Source of the DNA: an uncultured Altererythrobacter sp.
Lineage (GTDB): Bacteria; Pseudomonadota; Alphaproteobacteria; Sphingomonadales; Sphingomonadaceae
NCBI GenBank assembly: GCA_937950385.1
Contig: CALFEA010000094.1
Coordinates: 1 to 7,449, forward strand
Direction of reading: 5' to 3'
DNA length: 7,449 nucleotides
Both the position numbers and the translations under genes were made by a program. The notes below the pieces were generated by a model. The model had not been told where the DNA came from. It did no database searches and worked only from the letters and a program-made list of their open reading frames with translations. Within the stretch, counting starts at the first letter, position 1. Every line of letters begins with the position of its first letter. Of the stretch, positions 6,117 to 7,449 are shown piece by piece.

Positions 6117-7085
6117 CTATTTGCCCTGAACGGGAACTGAAGTTTGTGCCAATGGCGTCTCTTGGGGCATCTGCGCGGGTTTTTTGGCCGTGCCGCGCGC
6201 AAATTCTGCAATCAAATTGAGCACTTTGGGATCGCGGCGATAGGGACTGGCAAGCACCATTAATGGCCGCGCATGATCCATTTCTGCAAAGAATTCAGCA
6301 TTTGCCTCGCCGCCTGCTTCAGTAATCGCCTCTGCCAAAACACGCGAATTGCGCGGCCGAACCGTCGTGTCCTTCTCCCCGTGAATGAAGAGCATTGGCG
6401 GCGCATCACCGCGCGCAAAATTAATGGGCTGCGTGCTTTCTGGGTCTGATGATGGACCAAAAGATGCCTTGGTCGAATCGCTATCGAAAGGATAAAAATC
6501 ATAGGGGCCAGCAAGGCCGATTACACCCTTGATGCTATCCTGAGCCAGACCTGCGCGGCTCAGCCATTGCTGATCGAGCGCGGTCATAACGACATTATAC
6601 GCTCCTGCAGAATGGCCCGCCAAAATGATCTGATCAGGATCGCCGCCATGCTTAGCGATATTGGCTTTGGTCCAAGCAATTGCGCTGGCTGTGTCCTCCA
6701 GCATCGCAGGGAAGACGGCATCTGGATGCATGCGGTACCCGGCAAGCACAATTACAAAACCCTCGGGAGCCAAGGCGCGGGCGATAAATCCATAATCATC
6801 GGGGTCGCCTGAATTCCAGCTTCCGCCGTGCGCAAAAATGATGACGGGGCGCGGCTTGGTATTGGAAGCTGCGGCATAAATACGGATCTTTTGCGCAGAA
6901 GCATCGCCAAATTGCGTGCTCGCTGTCAGCTCAACTCCGCGCGCGCCGCCGGTCACCCGGTCCGCTGTATCGAGCACTGCTGCGCCATTGCGCGCGATTG
7001 CATATTGCAGCGCCGCAAACGCCGCCAGCACCAGCACAGCCAAAATGCCAATAGTCCAAAGTGTCATTTTTCGCCTTTTGCTCAT
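6117..7085 (-). CDS. Membrane-anchored alpha/beta hydrolase (Aes/carboxylesterase-like)
   Basis: This 322-residue protein begins with a basic stretch and one transmembrane helix (about 9-31), which fits an uncleaved anchor with the enzyme on the periplasmic side. The alpha/beta-hydrolase core has the oxyanion block H-G-G-S-W (86-90), the nucleophile elbow G-H-S159-A-G, and likely catalytic D239 (in H-G-E-K-D) and H271 (in E-M-D-H-A). This is the HGG-type arrangement of COG0657 esterases, acting on a small ester, amide or acyl substrate that cannot be named. The Pro/Gln-rich C-terminal tail (about 300-322) lies outside the fold. An in-frame GTG directly before the ATG (at 7088) is an alternative start; an AGGG lies 6 nt before the GTG and 9 nt before the ATG. 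It begins 16 nt after the upstream phosphatase gene and ends 15 nt before the BepA-like gene, so co-transcription is likely. Confidence 0.88.
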   Translation of the reverse strand: MSKRRKMTLWTIGILAVLVLAAFAALQYAIARNGAAVLDTADRVTGGARGVELTASTQFGDASAQKIRIYAAASNTKPRPVIIFAHGGSWNSGDPDDYGFIARALAPEGFVIVLAGYRMHPDAVFPAMLEDTASAIAWTKANIAKHGGDPDQIILAGHSAGAYNVVMTALDQQWLSRAGLAQDSIKGVIGLAGPYDFYPFDSDSTKASFGPSSDPESTQPINFARGDAPPMLFIHGEKDTTVRPRNSRVLAEAITEAGGEANAEFFAEMDHARPLMVLASPYRRDPKVLNLIAEFARGTAKKPAQMPQETPLAQTSVPVQGK

Positions 7086-7101
7086 CACTATGCGCCCTGT
7101 T

Positions 7102-7449
7102 TCACTCTAAGCCCGCAAGCGCAAGCGCGCCCTGCGCATCATCGAAATGGTCGCCGGTCCAAAACGGTGTGCCGCTGGCATCCAATATCGCCCGCGTCCC
7201 GGCTTCATCAGGATTAATATCTGTGCCAGCACGGCGGATAAAAACTGCAGCAATGCGCGATGGATGCTCGGCTGCGATACTGCCAAAAGCTGACAAATCC
7301 CGCTGCGTATCATCGCCGACCAAGACAAACCGCATATCGGGAAAATCGCTCAGCAATCGCAGGATCGCGCCGAGCTTATGCGTCCCATGCCCTGCGCTGC
7401 CCAAAGTCTCGCGGCCAAACGACCAATCGCGCAACACCATCGGGCCAGA
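7102..7449 (-). CDS. App1-type (DUF2183) phosphatase, C-terminal fragment
   Basis: Only the last 115 residues are in the window; the start lies beyond the right edge, so the in-frame ATG at 7440 is internal. The visible part has blocks typical of the C-terminal half of App1/DUF2183 proteins: 'SGPMVLRDW' then 'HKLGAILRLLSDFPDMRFVLVGDD' (given here in two shorter pieces of the same run: HKLGAILRLL and DFPDMRFVLVGDD), then T-Q-R-D and a later 'AAVFIRRAG'. The V-L-V-G-D-D-x-x-x-D stretch fits the acidic motif IV of HAD-type phosphatases, and the Lys in H-K-L could be motif III. The catalytic DxDxT motif would be upstream and cannot be checked. App1 is a phosphatidate phosphatase in yeast; the bacterial substrate is not established. 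It is the first visible gene of the minus-strand operon. Confidence 0.78.
   Translation of the reverse strand, partial: SGPMVLRDWSFGRETLGSAGHGTHKLGAILRLLSDFPDMRFVLVGDDTQRDLSAFGSIAAEHPSRIAAVFIRRAGTDINPDEAGTRAILDASGTPFWTGDHFDDAQGALALAGLE

Noticed and set aside
5787..6140. Plus-strand open frame of 117 codons opposite the start of the BepA-like gene
   Set aside because: It is antisense to the HExxH region and signal peptide. No ribosome site or family resemblance was found.

Overview
The window looks like chromosomal DNA of an alphaproteobacterium, most likely a sphingomonad (Erythrobacteraceae-like). This rests on moderate-to-high GC, dense genes with tiny gaps, and the protein families present. 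The lineage is an inference from style, not from a marker gene. Nine protein-coding genes are supported, two of them cut by the window edges. No rRNA, tRNA, CRISPR array, insertion sequence or prophage signature was seen, and no stretch over 300 bases lacks a gene.

Left part (1-2209, all minus strand): a membrane-bound LytS-type sensor histidine kinase and a LytTR response regulator overlap by ATGA. About 40 nt further on comes the start of nadC (quinolinate phosphoribosyltransferase, NAD synthesis), which runs off the left edge. A 136-nt divergent intergenic region (2210-2345) separates the kinase from the only plus-strand gene. That gene (2346-2954) encodes a cytoplasmic HD-domain protein resembling the PhnZ-type HD oxygenases, but with the usual Tyr/Glu lid residues replaced by Phe. 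It ends head-on against the next block, with a short stem-loop between the two genes.

Right part (2993-7449, all minus strand, read right to left): the C-terminal part of an App1-type (DUF2183) phosphatase, a membrane-anchored alpha/beta hydrolase, a BepA/YfgC-like periplasmic M48 metalloprotease with a TPR tail, a ScsC/DsbG-like DsbA-family thiol oxidoreductase, and a second exported HExxH metalloprotease with a degenerate PDZ-like segment. Gaps are about 16, 15 and 59 nt and then a 1-nt overlap, so this is very probably one operon. Four of the five products are predicted to be exported or anchored facing the periplasm. Two zinc proteases around a thiol oxidoreductase suggest envelope protein quality control. 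BepA in E. coli is known to act on LptD, whose maturation needs disulfide rearrangement, so the grouping makes functional sense. The last protease has exactly two cysteines after its signal peptide, which fits a disulfide made by its neighbour.

Nothing here is an obviously new mobile or defence system. The most interesting items are the two-protease/oxidoreductase operon, the PDZ-like M48 variant, and the HD protein with altered lid residues.
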